Source of the DNA: Closterium sp. NIES-65
Lineage: Eukaryota; Streptophyta; Zygnematophyceae; Desmidiales; Closteriaceae
Assembly (NCBI GenBank): GCA_948144175.1
Contig: CANXME010002420.1
Span: 372,001 to 436,000, forward strand
DNA length: 64,000 nt
Direction of reading: 5' to 3'
A model generated the notes under the pieces. It saw nothing but the letters and a program-made list of their open reading frames with translations. It did not search any database and had not been told where the DNA came from. Positions 23,340-34,100 of this stretch are shown here, in pieces (positions within the stretch are counted from its first letter, which is position 1; every line of letters begins with the position of its first letter). The position numbers were made by a program, and so were the translations under genes.

Positions 23340-25754
23340 TTCTTTTCCTCGCGGTTTGCCATGTGGCACCAGTGGTGGGCTGCAAGGATCTAGATGACGT
23401 GGAGTTGTACGGGAAGCAGGACCCTTACGTAGTGTTAAAGCATGGTAACCAGCAGCACCGCACCAAGACACACCAGGGTAAGTTGCTTCAATAGGGGACA
23501 TGGAGGCGTGCAGCAAGCAAGCAAGCAGTACCCTTACTTGGTGTTACAGTAATAGTATGGTATCCAGCAGCACCGCATGGTGATTCTCCAAGGTAGGCCC
23601 AAGGTAGGCTGCTTGCGGCGATGCTTCGTATGTGAGACATGGGGCAGGCAAGCAAGCAAACAGTCGTGTTTTGAGTCGACTCAAAACACAGCAAGCAAGC
23701 AAGCAAGCAGTGCCCGTACTTGGTGTTACAGTATTAGCATGGTAACCAACAGCATTGCATGAAGATTCACCAAGGTATGTTGCTTCCAAAAATGCTTCAT
23801 ATATGAGGCATGGCGAAGGGTGAGGCAAACACTCAATCGAGCAAGACCCTTCCCCTCCCTGTTTTTCATCTCCCCTGCCCTTGTTCGTCCCTACAGACGG
23901 CCACACCACCCCTGTGTGGAACGAGACGTTTCAGCTGCAGCTGAGGCCAGAGATGCAAGCAGGCAGTCACTGTTATCCTAAGGTCCTCTCTTCTCCTTCT
24001 CCATCTCCTCTTCCCTCGTTCGTCCCTACAGACGGCCACACCACCCCTGTGTGGAACGAGACGTTTCAGCTGCAGCTGAAGGCCGGTGTCAGCACCTTGG
24101 AATGCCATGTATGGGACAAGAACAAGCGCAGGGATGTTCTGATTGGCAACTGCTCGTACGTACCCGCTGCCTGCACTTATAGTAATTCCTGAGGGTGTTT
24201 TCAGCTGCAGCTGAGGGCAGGTGTCAGCGCCTTGGAATGCCATGTATGGGACAAGAACAGGCACAGGCCCGCAGGGACGTTCTGATTGGCCACTGCTCGT
24301 ACGTACCCCCTCCTGCCCTGCCTTTTGTGATTCGTTGGTCGGTACCTGTATGAGAAATGATCCATCCATCCATCCATCCATCCATCCATCCATCCATCCA
24401 TCCGTCCGTCCGTCCGTCCGTCCGTCCGTCCGTCCGTCCGTCCGTCCGTCCGTCCGTCCGTCCGTCCATCCATCGCTCCTAGAACCAGCCATTCTTGGTG
24501 CGTTTTGGGTCTCGAAACGCCTCGGACCGTCCATAGTGTGTGTTGATTCTTTTCCAACAGCATTTAATGCCTCGGACCATCCATAGTGGGTCTTGAAAAT
24601 CCTCGGACAGTCCTTGTGTTTTGATTCTTTTCCAACAGCTTTTAACATTTCTGGGTTTGTAAGACCAGAGACGTCTTGAAACGTCCTTAGTTGGCTATCA
24701 TGTCAAATCGAAAGCATAGTGCTCAACCCTTTGATCATATCGCCCGCATAGGTTTTCTCATATTGAACTGTCAACCAGCACTGCACTGGCAGCAGAAATC
24801 TTTGTTCATGTGGCTCCTCAATAACGCATTTTGCATCCCCCCTTTCCTGTTTTCCTTGCATTGACTCCTAACTTTCATTCAGAGTGAACTTCCAGCCAGC
24901 ACTGACAGCAGAGCAGGAATATTCGCCGTTCGACACTAACGCGTTTAACGTCTACCCTTTTTCTTTTCTTCCTTGCACTGACTCCTACATTTCGATCAGA
25001 GTGAAATTTCAGCCAGCACTGACAGCAGAGCAGAAATATTCGTCCCGCAGCATGCCCTTCAGTTCGTGTCTCCCCCTTTGTTTTTCTTCCTTGCACTGTC
25101 TCCTAAATTTCGTTCAGGGTGAACTTCCAGCCAGCACTGACAACACAAGTGTGGGACATGTGGCACCCACTCTTCACTAAGAAGCAAAAGTATGGCATTT
25201 CTGGTTCATTCCATGTGCATTTCTGGTTCCGAAGGCCCTTTCAGAAACTTAATTCTGTCCACTTGCCCTTTTTTTTTTTTGCGACATCTCGAAGTTTTTT
25301 TCTGCCAGCCTCCCTTCCTTACGTCTTTCCAGCCTGGCGAGACTCAAACATGCACTTACTCTACTCATTTCTTTCCCTCTGCTGCTCCTGGCATTTTTAT
25401 GCAGGCAAAGGGCTTGTTCAGGTGCCTCAAAACTCCTCCCTACGTCGTTTTTTCCCTGTGCTGCTCTTGGGATTGCTTTGCAGGCAAAAGGGTTATATTC
25501 GTCTCGTTCTGAAGTATATCCCTGTAAGGCGTACCTGTTATCATGTTCCCTAACTTGTTCTGTGTATTTGTTTTGATTCCACATCTAAATGTCATTTCCC
25601 CAGCGAATCGTCACTCAATGGATGTTTGACTGTATCATTATTCTTTGTGATTTATTTTCTTTTCTATTCTTTTTTTTTCCTTAATTCTTTTACTCTTTGG
25701 CCCAGTCCCAGCGGAACGCATCCGCGCCTCCTTCTACCATACATTCCTCAACGG

Positions 25755-25786
<32 letters not shown>

Positions 25787-27888
25787 CCAGGAGCAGCAGC
25801 AGCAGCAGGAGCAGGAACAGCAGCAGGAGGAGCAGCAGGAGCAGCAAGAGCACGTGTTCCCCTCCCTGATCACTACACCTCATCACCACGGCAGCAGTCC
25901 TCTCAACCCCACGCCTTTCCCCCACCCCAATCACTCTATCCCCCTCCGCCACAGCCAGTTTCTGAACCAGCTCAATTACCAGACCAGACCCATCTGTACC
26001 CATCCCCTTACCCCTCTCTGCCACACAGCCCGCGTTCCCAGCCACCCTCCTCCCCTTCCTTCCACACCCAGTCTCCCTCCCACTCGTCCCACCTTTCCTC
26101 CTCATCAGACTCCCCGTCCTCCTCGTTCCACAGCCAGTACTCAGACTCGGCTTTCTCCTTCCAGCACCAGGAGTCGGCACCTAGTCGTCTCTACCCTCCT
26201 TCTCCTCTCGCTCCTTCTCCTCTTGGTGCTGCTGGTGCTGGGGTTGCTGCTGCCGCTGCTGCTGGTGCTGCTGGTGGTAATTATGCCGACTACCCTTATG
26301 GTGGTGGTGCTGCTGATGCAGCTCCACCTCCTCCTTCTGCTGCTTCTTCTACCTACTCCAGTATTGACTACCCAAGAGTACATTCCAGTGGACCCCCATC
26401 CGCCCCCCCTCTGTCTCCCCCTCACTCTCCTGTCCCTTCCCCACCCCGCTCCCCTCCACCCACTCACTCCTACAACTACCCCCCTCAGCCGACAGCAACT
26501 CCACCCCCCTCTGCTCCTCTCACACACCCCTACAGCTGCCCCCGCCAGCCCACAGCAACACAGGTATCCCAAGCCCAACACCACTCCCCAGGAGCAGGAG
26601 TGGGCTCATTTGAGCGTACAAGGGAGGGTAGTGGAGCAGGCATAGGAGGGGATGCAGCAGCCGTTGCAGCAGTTGGGGCAGCTATGGGCGCTCTTGCAAT
26701 CGGTGGTACTTCAGCAGGAGGAGGAGGAGCGCCACCAGCAGCAGCACCACCAGCCCACCACCCTCCTCCCCAGTCTCCATCCCAAAACCCATATCCTCCC
26801 CCATCCTCTTCCTCCTCTCAAGGCGCCTATCCCCCTTCCTCTCAAAACGCGTATCCTCCTCCTCCCTCCCCTCAAGGCTCTTATCCTCCTCCCCCACCTC
26901 CTTCCCAGTCCGCATATCTTCCCCCTCCTGCTCCCTCTCAATCCGCATATCCTCCCCCCCCATCTCAGGGCGCTTACCCTCCCACCCCGTACGGTTACCC
27001 CCCCTCTTCTCAAAACCCTCCTTACGGATACCCCGGTTACCCCCCACCTTCTCAAGCTCCCCCCTATGGGTACCCCTACGCCCCTCCTCCTGCCCCATAT
27101 GGCCATCCTCCTCCTCGTGCTTCCTACACCCCTCCTCCAGCCCCGTATGGCTATGGTGCTGCCCCTTGGGGGTATTACTCTCACTAGAGCAACCAGCCTG
27201 TGATGGTGGTGCATGGCCATGGGCACCATGGTACGTGCATTAGGTATGTGCATGGAACAACATGGTATTCATATCGCCCTCCTCCTGCGCTGTATTCCTA
27301 TGGTGCTACCCCTTGGGGGTATTATTCTCACTCGAGCAACCAGCCAGTGGTGGTGGTGCATGGCCATAGGCATCATGGTACGTGTGTGGAAGGAATATAA
27401 TATTATGTGCCTTGAGGGTACTATTCTCACTACAGCACTCAGCCTGTGGTGGTGGTGCACGGTTATGGGTATCATGGTACGTGCATCACGCATTATTTTA
27501 CATGCTCCAGGCATCCTGGTATTTGCATTTGGCATTGTGAGACGTGAAATTTATGCATTACTAATGCCGTTCTCTTCTGTAGGCCCCATACTTATCGGTA
27601 ACATGGTGTTGAGTTGTGCAATGTCTTGTCCTGATACATGGCAATGTGGCGCCATTGTTGATTCGCCCTGTAAAAATCCGGTGATCTGATTACCTGGTTC
27701 ACAGTCCCTTCTTTTGTGTCGTGTTCTCTTTGTCCTCAAAACAATCCATTTGCATGCGTTAACGATTTCCTTCAAGTAGTATGTTTCTCTAACCTTTGTA
27801 TTGTCTGTTGGTATGGTCGTTGAGTTCAGGTAACTTTGGAAAACACAATGACTACGAAGGTTTCAAAGGCAGATTCTTCTTCAAGTAA
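22627..27888 (+). CDS. C2-domain protein 3 with Pro/Tyr-rich tail (7 exons, in-frame TAG)
   Basis: Exons 22627-22654, 23373-23477, 24032-24155, 25118-25189, 25484-25523, 25706-about 27230 and 27830-27888 mirror gene 2 in length and phase. It starts MASGWLDVT. The C2 domain shows [63 protein letters not shown] and [12 protein letters not shown]. The large exon has poly-Ala, Ser/Pro stretches, [17 protein letters not shown] and YGYP/YPPP repeats. A TAG at 27185-27187 interrupts APWGYYSH before [15 protein letters not shown], giving about 616 aa. The paralogous codon in the next local copy is TCG. The last exon ([18 protein letters not shown]) is still open, so either the stop is recent or an alternative acceptor avoids it. 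Likely role as for gene 2: Ca2+/lipid-binding, cytosolic to membrane. Confidence 0.78.
22917..23112. repeat. 82-bp direct repeat around a palindrome
   Basis: Copies 22917-22998 and 23031-23112 are nearly identical (GTCGTATGATCCCGAGCGCC.. to ..CGTCGCTCTGGA). They are separated by the 30-bp palindrome at 22997-23026 in intron 1 of C2 gene 3. Confidence 0.85.
22997..23026. repeat. 30-bp perfect palindrome, GAATTC core
   Basis: Arms GAGTGTTTTTGA around GAATTC, all 15 pairs match. It shows the TTTTTGAG..CTCAAAAA family form with a different core. Confidence 0.9.
23311..23339. repeat. C29 homopolymer
   Basis: Uninterrupted run of C in intron 1 of C2 gene 3, just before exon 2. Its length may be unreliable in an assembly. 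Confidence 0.8.
23505..23774 (+). repeat. Two broken copies of exon 2 of C2 gene 3
   Basis: Copies ending at 23592 and 23774 keep CCCTTACTTGGTGTTACAGT and a GTAGG or GTATG donor, but contain TAA or TAG and lack the first half. The perfect 24-bp palindrome at 23666-23689 lies between them. Confidence 0.75.
23666..23689. repeat. 24-bp perfect palindrome of the TTTTGAG family
   Basis: Arms GTGTTTTGA around GTCGAC, all 12 pairs match. Confidence 0.88.
23897..24298 (+). repeat. Truncated copies of exon 3 flanking the real one in C2 gene 3
   Basis: A 5'-half copy starts at 23897, the complete exon is 24032-24155, and a 3'-half copy ends at 24298 with a 9-nt insertion (CACAGGCCCGC region). The pattern is the same as in gene 2. 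Confidence 0.8.
24362..24476. repeat. CATC/CGTC tetranucleotide microsatellite
   Basis: ATCC units switch to GTCC units and return to ATCC, in intron 3 of C2 gene 3. Confidence 0.92.
24883..25045 (+). repeat. Two truncated copies of exon 4 of C2 gene 3
   Basis: Copies at 24883 and 25000 keep the acceptor and [10 protein letters not shown] or [10 protein letters not shown], then diverge before the WDMWHP segment. Only the third copy (25118-25189) is complete. Confidence 0.8.
27188..27476 (+). repeat. Three copies of the exon 6 end of C2 gene 3
   Basis: [13 protein letters not shown] ends at 27230, [13 protein letters not shown] at 27377 and [13 protein letters not shown] at 27476, each followed by a GTACGTG donor in phase 1. 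The second and third have their own GYYSH lead-in. Confidence 0.75.
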
Positions 27889-28112
27889 TGCTCGCCATTC
27901 CTTGCTTGTTACGAGTGCAATTCAGTGATCGAACGAGGATTGCACTATCGAAGCAAGGGTACAATGAGCGAAGGCATGAGCGAAGAATCTATAGCGAAAC
28001 TACAGTGGTAACGGTAATAGACTGTGGTTGTCGCGCGTTGGGCCAGGGACTGAGGTTTGGGAAAATGTCGAAGCGGAGGCCCGGAGTGTCGAGAGTAAAG
28101 GGAAAAGGTGGG

Positions 28113-28188
28113 TGCACTATCGAGAAAGTTGGGTACAAGTAACAAAAAAGTATACCCTACATTAGCTACCCCATTAAAGCCTACATTG
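28113..28188 (-). repeat. Copia G 3' LTR, distal fragment
   Basis: In reverse complement it reads TGTAGGCTTTAATGGGGTAG..GTACCCAAC, aligning with the middle of the copia A LTR (TGTAGGCTATAGTGGGGTAG..GTACCCAAC). It is separated from its other half (46927-46962) by the hAT insertion. The outer end at 28113 is uncertain. Confidence 0.55.
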
Positions 28189-28388
28189 AATGTAGGCCCT
28201 CAGATTGGTTTGAGGGTATGCTGATGGATCAGCGTGCCCCTGCCAACCAGGTGTCCAAATCAGCGTTGGTGGTTTTCAATATACTGATCCTGTCAGGGTA
28301 AATTTTTCCACTGTACTGATCCTTCAGTGTAAAAAAGTCCAAAATAAATATACCTAACCTAACCAACCTAACTAGTACTACTAGAGAA

Positions 28389-29441
28389 CTAGCTCATGTC
28401 ATCATCTGAAGAAGAAACGCTACTGCTACTGCTGCCATCATCATCACTCTCACTGTCATCGCCTGCAGAACCATTCATGCCCTCGTCTAGCTCCTCCTCC
28501 ACCTGCACCAGCCGGCGGCCACTCCCCTTAACAAACTTGGCCTTGGCCCGCTCCTTCTCTGGCGCAGCTTGCTCCTTGCGCTTGCTGGGGCGCCTGTTCC
28601 TGGTACTCCGCCAGATGTCCACCACCTTGTCCCAGTCCATGTCGTAGTCGAGCAGCGACATCGCCATCAAATCTCCCAGCTTGGCGTTGCAGAGACTCGT
28701 CCGGCGCCACGACTTTATCACATTCTGGCGGGAAAACCCGCGCTCGCACTCGACTGTGCTGAGCGGCAGTACAGCGACGGCAGCCCACAGACGGACTAGG
28801 TTGGGGTAGCTGGTTTGCCAGTCGCTGGTCTGCAAAATGGCCTTCAAGCCTGCGTGAAAGGGCTGCTCTTCCTTGGGCGCAGTGGAGAGCACCGGCAGGA
28901 ACGTGCGCAGCTCCGCTCGAGCTGCACGCTTCTGGACACCTGCCAAACAGGAGAGCACAACCGGGTAGAAAGTCAAGCTCTCAACATGGCAATAACGCAA
29001 CCACGGAAACGGCTACGCATACACGCAGAGCATAGGGGTTCCGTCTCTAGCTCACCTGGCAAGATCGTGTCCCGGTTCTTGGCCTGGAACAGATGGACGA
29101 GGCCGTGCAGGTGCTCCTTGCACTCGGCGTCTCTAGCCTCGGCGCCCCTCGGCCACGAGCGGGGCATGAAGAGCTTCGCCCCGTTCAAGCGCGTCAGGTC
29201 TCCCAAGCGCAGCTCGAGGTTGTACACCAGCTCGCGGGCGAAGGAGCGGCAGCAGGTGTAGCAGCCTTGCATGTCCCCGCTGCTGGTGGTGTATCCCTTC
29301 ACGGCCTCCTCGTGCAGGTCGAACTTGTGTACCCGGGCCTCACCATCCTTGTCCACCCCCTCCACAGTCACTTCACGGCAGTCCGGGGAGGCGTGCCGCG
29401 CGAGGAATGCAGACAGCAGCTCGCTGGTCCCACCGCCAAAC
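28389..29441 (-). pseudogene. hAT transposase, C-terminal part
   Basis: Exon 29441-29056 reads GGGTSELLSAFLARHASP.. and joins through a GTGAGC..GGCAG intron (29055-28940) to exon 28939-28389. The second exon carries the hAT dimerisation domain: YPNLVRLWAAVAVLPLSTVE, CERGFSRQNVIKSWRR and LGDLMAMSLL. A Ser/Asp/Glu-rich end follows. The upstream half lies at 44099-46237. With the copia element and one CAAAC removed, the reading frame is restored as HCGQQF-GGGTSEL, so the insertion, not decay, cut the gene. Confidence 0.85.
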
Positions 29442-29571
29442 TGTCAGATTATTATAGCTGATGCATGTTTGTAGGCTATAGTGGGGTAGCACATATGGGG
29501 TACAGCTTTCTAGGGTTGTATTTGTACCCAACCCTGACTTAGTCATTTCATTCCTGGTCATTTATTTCACA
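29442..29571 (+). repeat. Copia A 5' LTR
   Basis: Begins TGTCAGATTATTATAGC, ends TTATTTCACA. Identical to 43969-44098. Confidence 0.93.
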
Positions 29572-29639
29572 TGGTATAGAGCGAGTTCCCTGTGGGAACG
29601 TTGCCTAGGGCCCACCGAAGCGCGCCCCGAGGCGCGCAT

Positions 29640-30110
29640 TTTTTTTTAGCGACCCCTCGAGTCGCCCTTTCCCTCGTGGCCCCGCCGTCCCTCAGACGCG
29701 GCCCCGCCACCCCTTCTGATCGCGGCACTGCCACCCGATCCCGGCCCCGCCGCCACGTCGCGGCCCCGCCTCCCGATCGCGGCCCCGCCGCCCGCTACGA
29801 CGCGGCCCCGCCGCCTGCTCTGACGCGGCCCCGCCGCCAAATCTTACGCGGCCCCGCCGCCACCTCTGACGCGGCCCCGCTGCCTGATCTGACGCGGCCC
29901 CGCCGCCACCTCTGATGCGGCCCCGCCGCCTGATCTGACGCGGCCCCGCCGCCGCCTCTGACGCGGCCCCGCCGCCTGATCTGACGCGGCCCCGCCGCCT
30001 GATCTGACGCGGCCCCGCCGCCGCCTCTGACGCGGCCCCGCCGCCTGCTCTGACGCGGCCCCGCCGCCCACTACGACGCGGCCCAGCCGCCGACTACGCC
30101 GCGGCCCCGC
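29640..30110 (+). repeat. GC-rich tandem leader of copia A, left part
   Basis: Repeats of GCGGCCCCGCCGCC with CTGATCTGAC or CCTCTGAC spacers. Non-coding leader before gag; it continues at 37454-37900 after copia B. Confidence 0.75.
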
Positions 30111-30243
30111 TGTCAGAACTTATAGCTTACTTGTTTCTGTAGGCTATAGTGGGGTATCCCATAGGGGGTACAACCCAATTAGGGTTTCCTATTTGTACTC
30201 ACTTCGTTCATAGTCATTCTCATTCTCGTTCTTTGTTTCCACA
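30111..30243 (+). repeat. Copia B 5' LTR
   Basis: Begins TGTCAGAACTTATAGC, ends TTTGTTTCCACA. Confidence 0.94.
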
Positions 30244-30349
30244 TGGAATCAGAGCAGGTTCCCTCCTAGGGACTGCTTCTAGGGCCCACCGAACCGCGCC
30301 CCGAGGCGCGTTTTTTTTTTAGCGACCCGTCGTGTCGCCCCTAGCGGAC

Positions 30350-31130
30350 CGTTGCGCCGCCCTTCCCCTCGCGGCTCCGCCGCCCTTCCCTAGCGGCCCC
30401 GCCGCCCTTCGATCGCGGCCCCGCCGCCCTCTGCTACGCGGCCCCGCCGCCGCCCTTCGATCGCGGCCCCGCCGCCCTCGGCTACGCGGCCCCGCCGCCC
30501 TCTGCCTCGCGGCCCCGCCGCCCTCTGCTACGCGGCCCCGCCGCCCTCTACTACGCGGCCCCGCCGCCCTCTGCTACGCGGCCCCGCCGCCCTCTGCTAC
30601 GCGGCCCCGCCGCCCTTCGATCGCGGCCCCGCCGCCCTCTGCTACGCGGCCTCGCCGCCCTCTGCTACGCGGCCCCGCCGCCCCCTGCTACGCGGCCCCG
30701 CCGCTCTCTTCGGTCGCGGCCCCGCCGCCCTCTGCTAAGCGGCCCCGCCGCTCTCTCTTCGGTCGCGGCCCCGCCGCCACTCTACTACGCGGCCCCGCCG
30801 ATCCGCCCAGCAGCAGCCGCCGCCGCCTGAGCCGCCGCCGAGCCGCCGCCGAGCCGTCGCCGAGCCGCCGAGCCGCCGCCGAGCCGCCGCCGAGCCGCCG
30901 CCAGAGCCGCCGCCGAGCCGCCAGAGCCGCCGCCGAGCCGCCCGTGACGCCCGAGCCGCCCGCGCCGCCCAGCAGCAGCCGAGCCGCCGCCGAGCCGCCG
31001 CCGCCTGAGCCGCCGCCGAGCCGCCGCCGAGCCGCCGCCGAACCGCCGCCGAGCCGCCGCCCGAGCCGCCGCCGAGCCGCCCGCGCCGCCCGAGCCGCCT
31101 GCGGAGCCGTGCTGCTGTTCCTCTGCTGCT
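30350..31130 (+). repeat. GC-rich tandem leader of copia B
   Basis: CTACGCGGCCCCGCCGCC units followed by GAGCCGCCGCC units. Frames through it (Arg/Pro/Ala repeats) are by-products of composition. Confidence 0.75.
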
Positions 31131-31175
31131 GACCTACCCGCCTCTCCCAGCCCGGTGAGATTTTCAGCTGCTGTC

Positions 31176-34100
31176 ATGGCCACCCCCAATGTTCTTACCT
31201 TTGACGCTGAGGGGAGGGCCATTGACTTTGCCGTCTGGATTGAAGACCTGCAGCTGTACTTACTGTGTGATGCGATAGATGAGGTCTCTCTCTTTGACTT
31301 TGTCTCTGGCGCTGTCCCTGCCCCACCTGCTGATGCTGACTCTGCCGTTCGCTCCAAGTGGGCGACCCGCGATGCTGCTGCACGTCTTGCTGTGCGTCGC
31401 CACCTCCCTTCCTCTGAGCGTGCCCACTTTAGTCAGTGCAAGACCGCTCAGGCCTTGTACGACGCTGTAGTTGCACGCTACTCCTCCCCTTCCTCCGCTA
31501 CCCTTAGCCGCCTCATGCTACCGTTTCTCTTCCCTGACCTCGCTTCCTTTCCCACTGTCACTGACCTCGTTACCCACCTCCGTGCTAGTGACACCCGCTA
31601 CCGCGCTGCCCTTCCTGCTGAGTTCCGCGCTGCGAACCCTCCTCCCATGTACATCACTCTCTACTTTCTCGTCACCCGTCTCCCTGAGTCCCTTCGTGTC
31701 GTTAGGGACCAGTTTCTCTCTGTCTGTCCCACCACTCTCACTGTCGACCTCCTTGAGGAGTCCCTGCTAGCGGCTGAGAAGAGTATTGTCGCTGTAGGGG
31801 CCTCTCGGGGTGACCCTCGCACCCCTATCTTTGAGGGGTGTGCTCCTTCCCCCCTGCTGCCCTCTGTCGCCTCTGCCGCTGCGGCCGACCTCACTGGTTT
31901 TGAGTCGGTCGGCGCGGCGTCTGCCCCCAGCGGCAGACGCCGCGCTGGCAAGGGCAAGGGGGGCAAGGGAGCGGGTGGAGCTAGAGGGGGCAGTGGAGGA
32001 GGCGATGGGGGTGGCGGGGGGAGTGGGGGTGGCGGTGGGGGTGGTGGCGGGAGTGGAGGTACTGGTGGCGGCGGTGGAGGCGGAGGTGGCGGCGGAGGTG
32101 GTAGCGGAGGAGGCGGTGGGAGCGGTGGGAGCGACGGTCCTGGTGGGGGAGGTGGAGGTGGAGACGGGGGTGGCGGTGGAGGCGGGGGTGGCAGTGGAGG
32201 CGGGGGTCGGAGTGGCTCGTCCCAGCGGAGCAGCTCCGGGGGTGGTCAGCGCCAGCAGCAGCAGCAGCAGCAGCCGCAGCAGCAGCCACAGCAGCAGCAG
32301 CGCTCTCGCACCGTCCCCGCCCCTCAGCAGCTCCGTGAGTGGTACTCGCAGCGTCAGCGTGGTGGTGCGCTTGGTCCTTGCCCCTACGTTCTCCGCACCG
32401 GTGACCGTGCAGGGGAGAGGTGTGGAGGCGCCCACACTGCCCGCCGCTGCTTTGGCCGCCTGACTGACGCCTGGCGTCAGCAGTTTCCGGAGGCAGCTGA
32501 GATCCCCCGCTGGGGAGAGCTGTCTAGGGCTGGTGTAGCTATTTATGATCTTGATTTTGATGCTATTCTCTCTGCTATGTATGCTGCGATTGGTAGTGAT
32601 GAGGATGACTGTTACCGGTGTTTCCCGCCCGACCCGGGCATTGGTACTGCCGCGTCAGGTACTAGTGAGGCTGCTGCTCTAGGTGCCAGTGCGTCTGTGC
32701 TCTCAGGTGCTGGTGAGTCTGCCCTCTCAGGTACTGTGTCGGCTTCGGCCTCTCACACCTTCACCCTTGACTCTGGAGCGTCTCGCTCCTTCTTTCGGGA
32801 CCGCACCACTCTCACGCCGCTGAGTCGGCTGGTTGCGGTGTCCCTGGCTGACCCCTCTGGGGGGCCTGTCCTGTCTCGCTTCTCCACTGTCCTCCCGTGT
32901 CCGGCGGCCCCCTCTGGCACCCTGACTGGTCTCTACCTCCCCTCGTTCTCGACGAACTTGGTGAGTGGTGCTGACCTCCAGGATGCGGGTGTCCACCAGT
33001 TCACCCCTGCTCGTCAGCGGGTGACCCACTGCACGGAGGCGGATACAGGTCGCCACCTGGCTACGTTTACACGTCGGCCAGGGTCGAGCCTGTACACTCT
33101 GACCACTGCTTCTCCTCCAGGTGCTGAGTCTGGTAGGGTCACTTCGTCTGGTCAGGTGTTTGCTGCAGCGTCCAGGTCTGGTCCTGAGTCTGCCCCCTGC
33201 TCGTGCCGTCGTTTGTCTCACGAGACCCTCCTCTGGCACCACCGCCTTGGCCACCCCTCTCTGCTTCGGCTCAGAGGCATGGCCTCGCGAGTCCTTGTGT
33301 CTGGTCTTCCTCGGTCTCTCCCTCCCCTTCCTCTGGGCCCTGGCCCCACCTGTGTCCCCTGTGTCGAGGGGCGCCAGCGTGCTGCCCCTCACTCCTCCCA
33401 GTTTCCTCCGACAGAGGCCCCGTTGCAGACGCTTCACATGGATGTGTGGGGCCCAGCCCGCGTCCGTGGACAGGGTCAGGAGCGCTACTTCCTGCTGGTG
33501 GTTGACGACTACTCGCGTTACACCACAGTCTTCCCCTTGCGCAGCAAGGGTGAGGTCACTGCGGTGTTGATCGACTGGATCCGCGCAGCTCGTCTCCAGC
33601 TTCGGAGGAGCTTTGGCTCTGACTTCCCTGTTTTGCGTCTGCACTCGGACAGAGGCGGAGAGTTCTCCTCTGGCCTCCTGAGTGCCTACTGTCGTGCGCG
33701 AGGCATCCGTCAGACCTTCACGCTTCCGGACTCACCGCAGCAGAATGGGATTGCTGAGCGCCGCATTGGCATGGTCATGGACGTCGCTCGTACGTCCATG
33801 ATGCATGCGGCTGCTCCCCATTTTCTGTGGCCGTTTGCGGTCAGGTACGCTGCGCACCAGATCAACCTCCACCCCAGGGTCTCTCGACCGGAGACCTCCC
33901 CAGCCCTGCTGTGGACGGGGAAGGTTGGCGATGCGTCGGCGTTCCGGGTCTGGGGATCTCGGGCGTTTGTTCGCGACCTGTCTGCGGACAAGCTATCCCC
34001 TCGTGCTTCTCCCTGCGTCTTCCTGGGGTTCCCCCCCGACGCCCCTGGGTGGCAGTTTTACCACCCCACCTCTCGACGTGTTCTGTCCTCCCAGGACGTC

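Noticed and set aside
29592..30071. Arg/Pro/Ala frames in the copia A leader
   Set aside because: Repeat-driven frames on both strands, interrupted by copia B. They are the non-coding leader.
31767..32435. Frames of 217-222 codons overlapping copia B gag
   Set aside because: Shadows of the Gly-rich block; the gag-pol frame explains the sequence.
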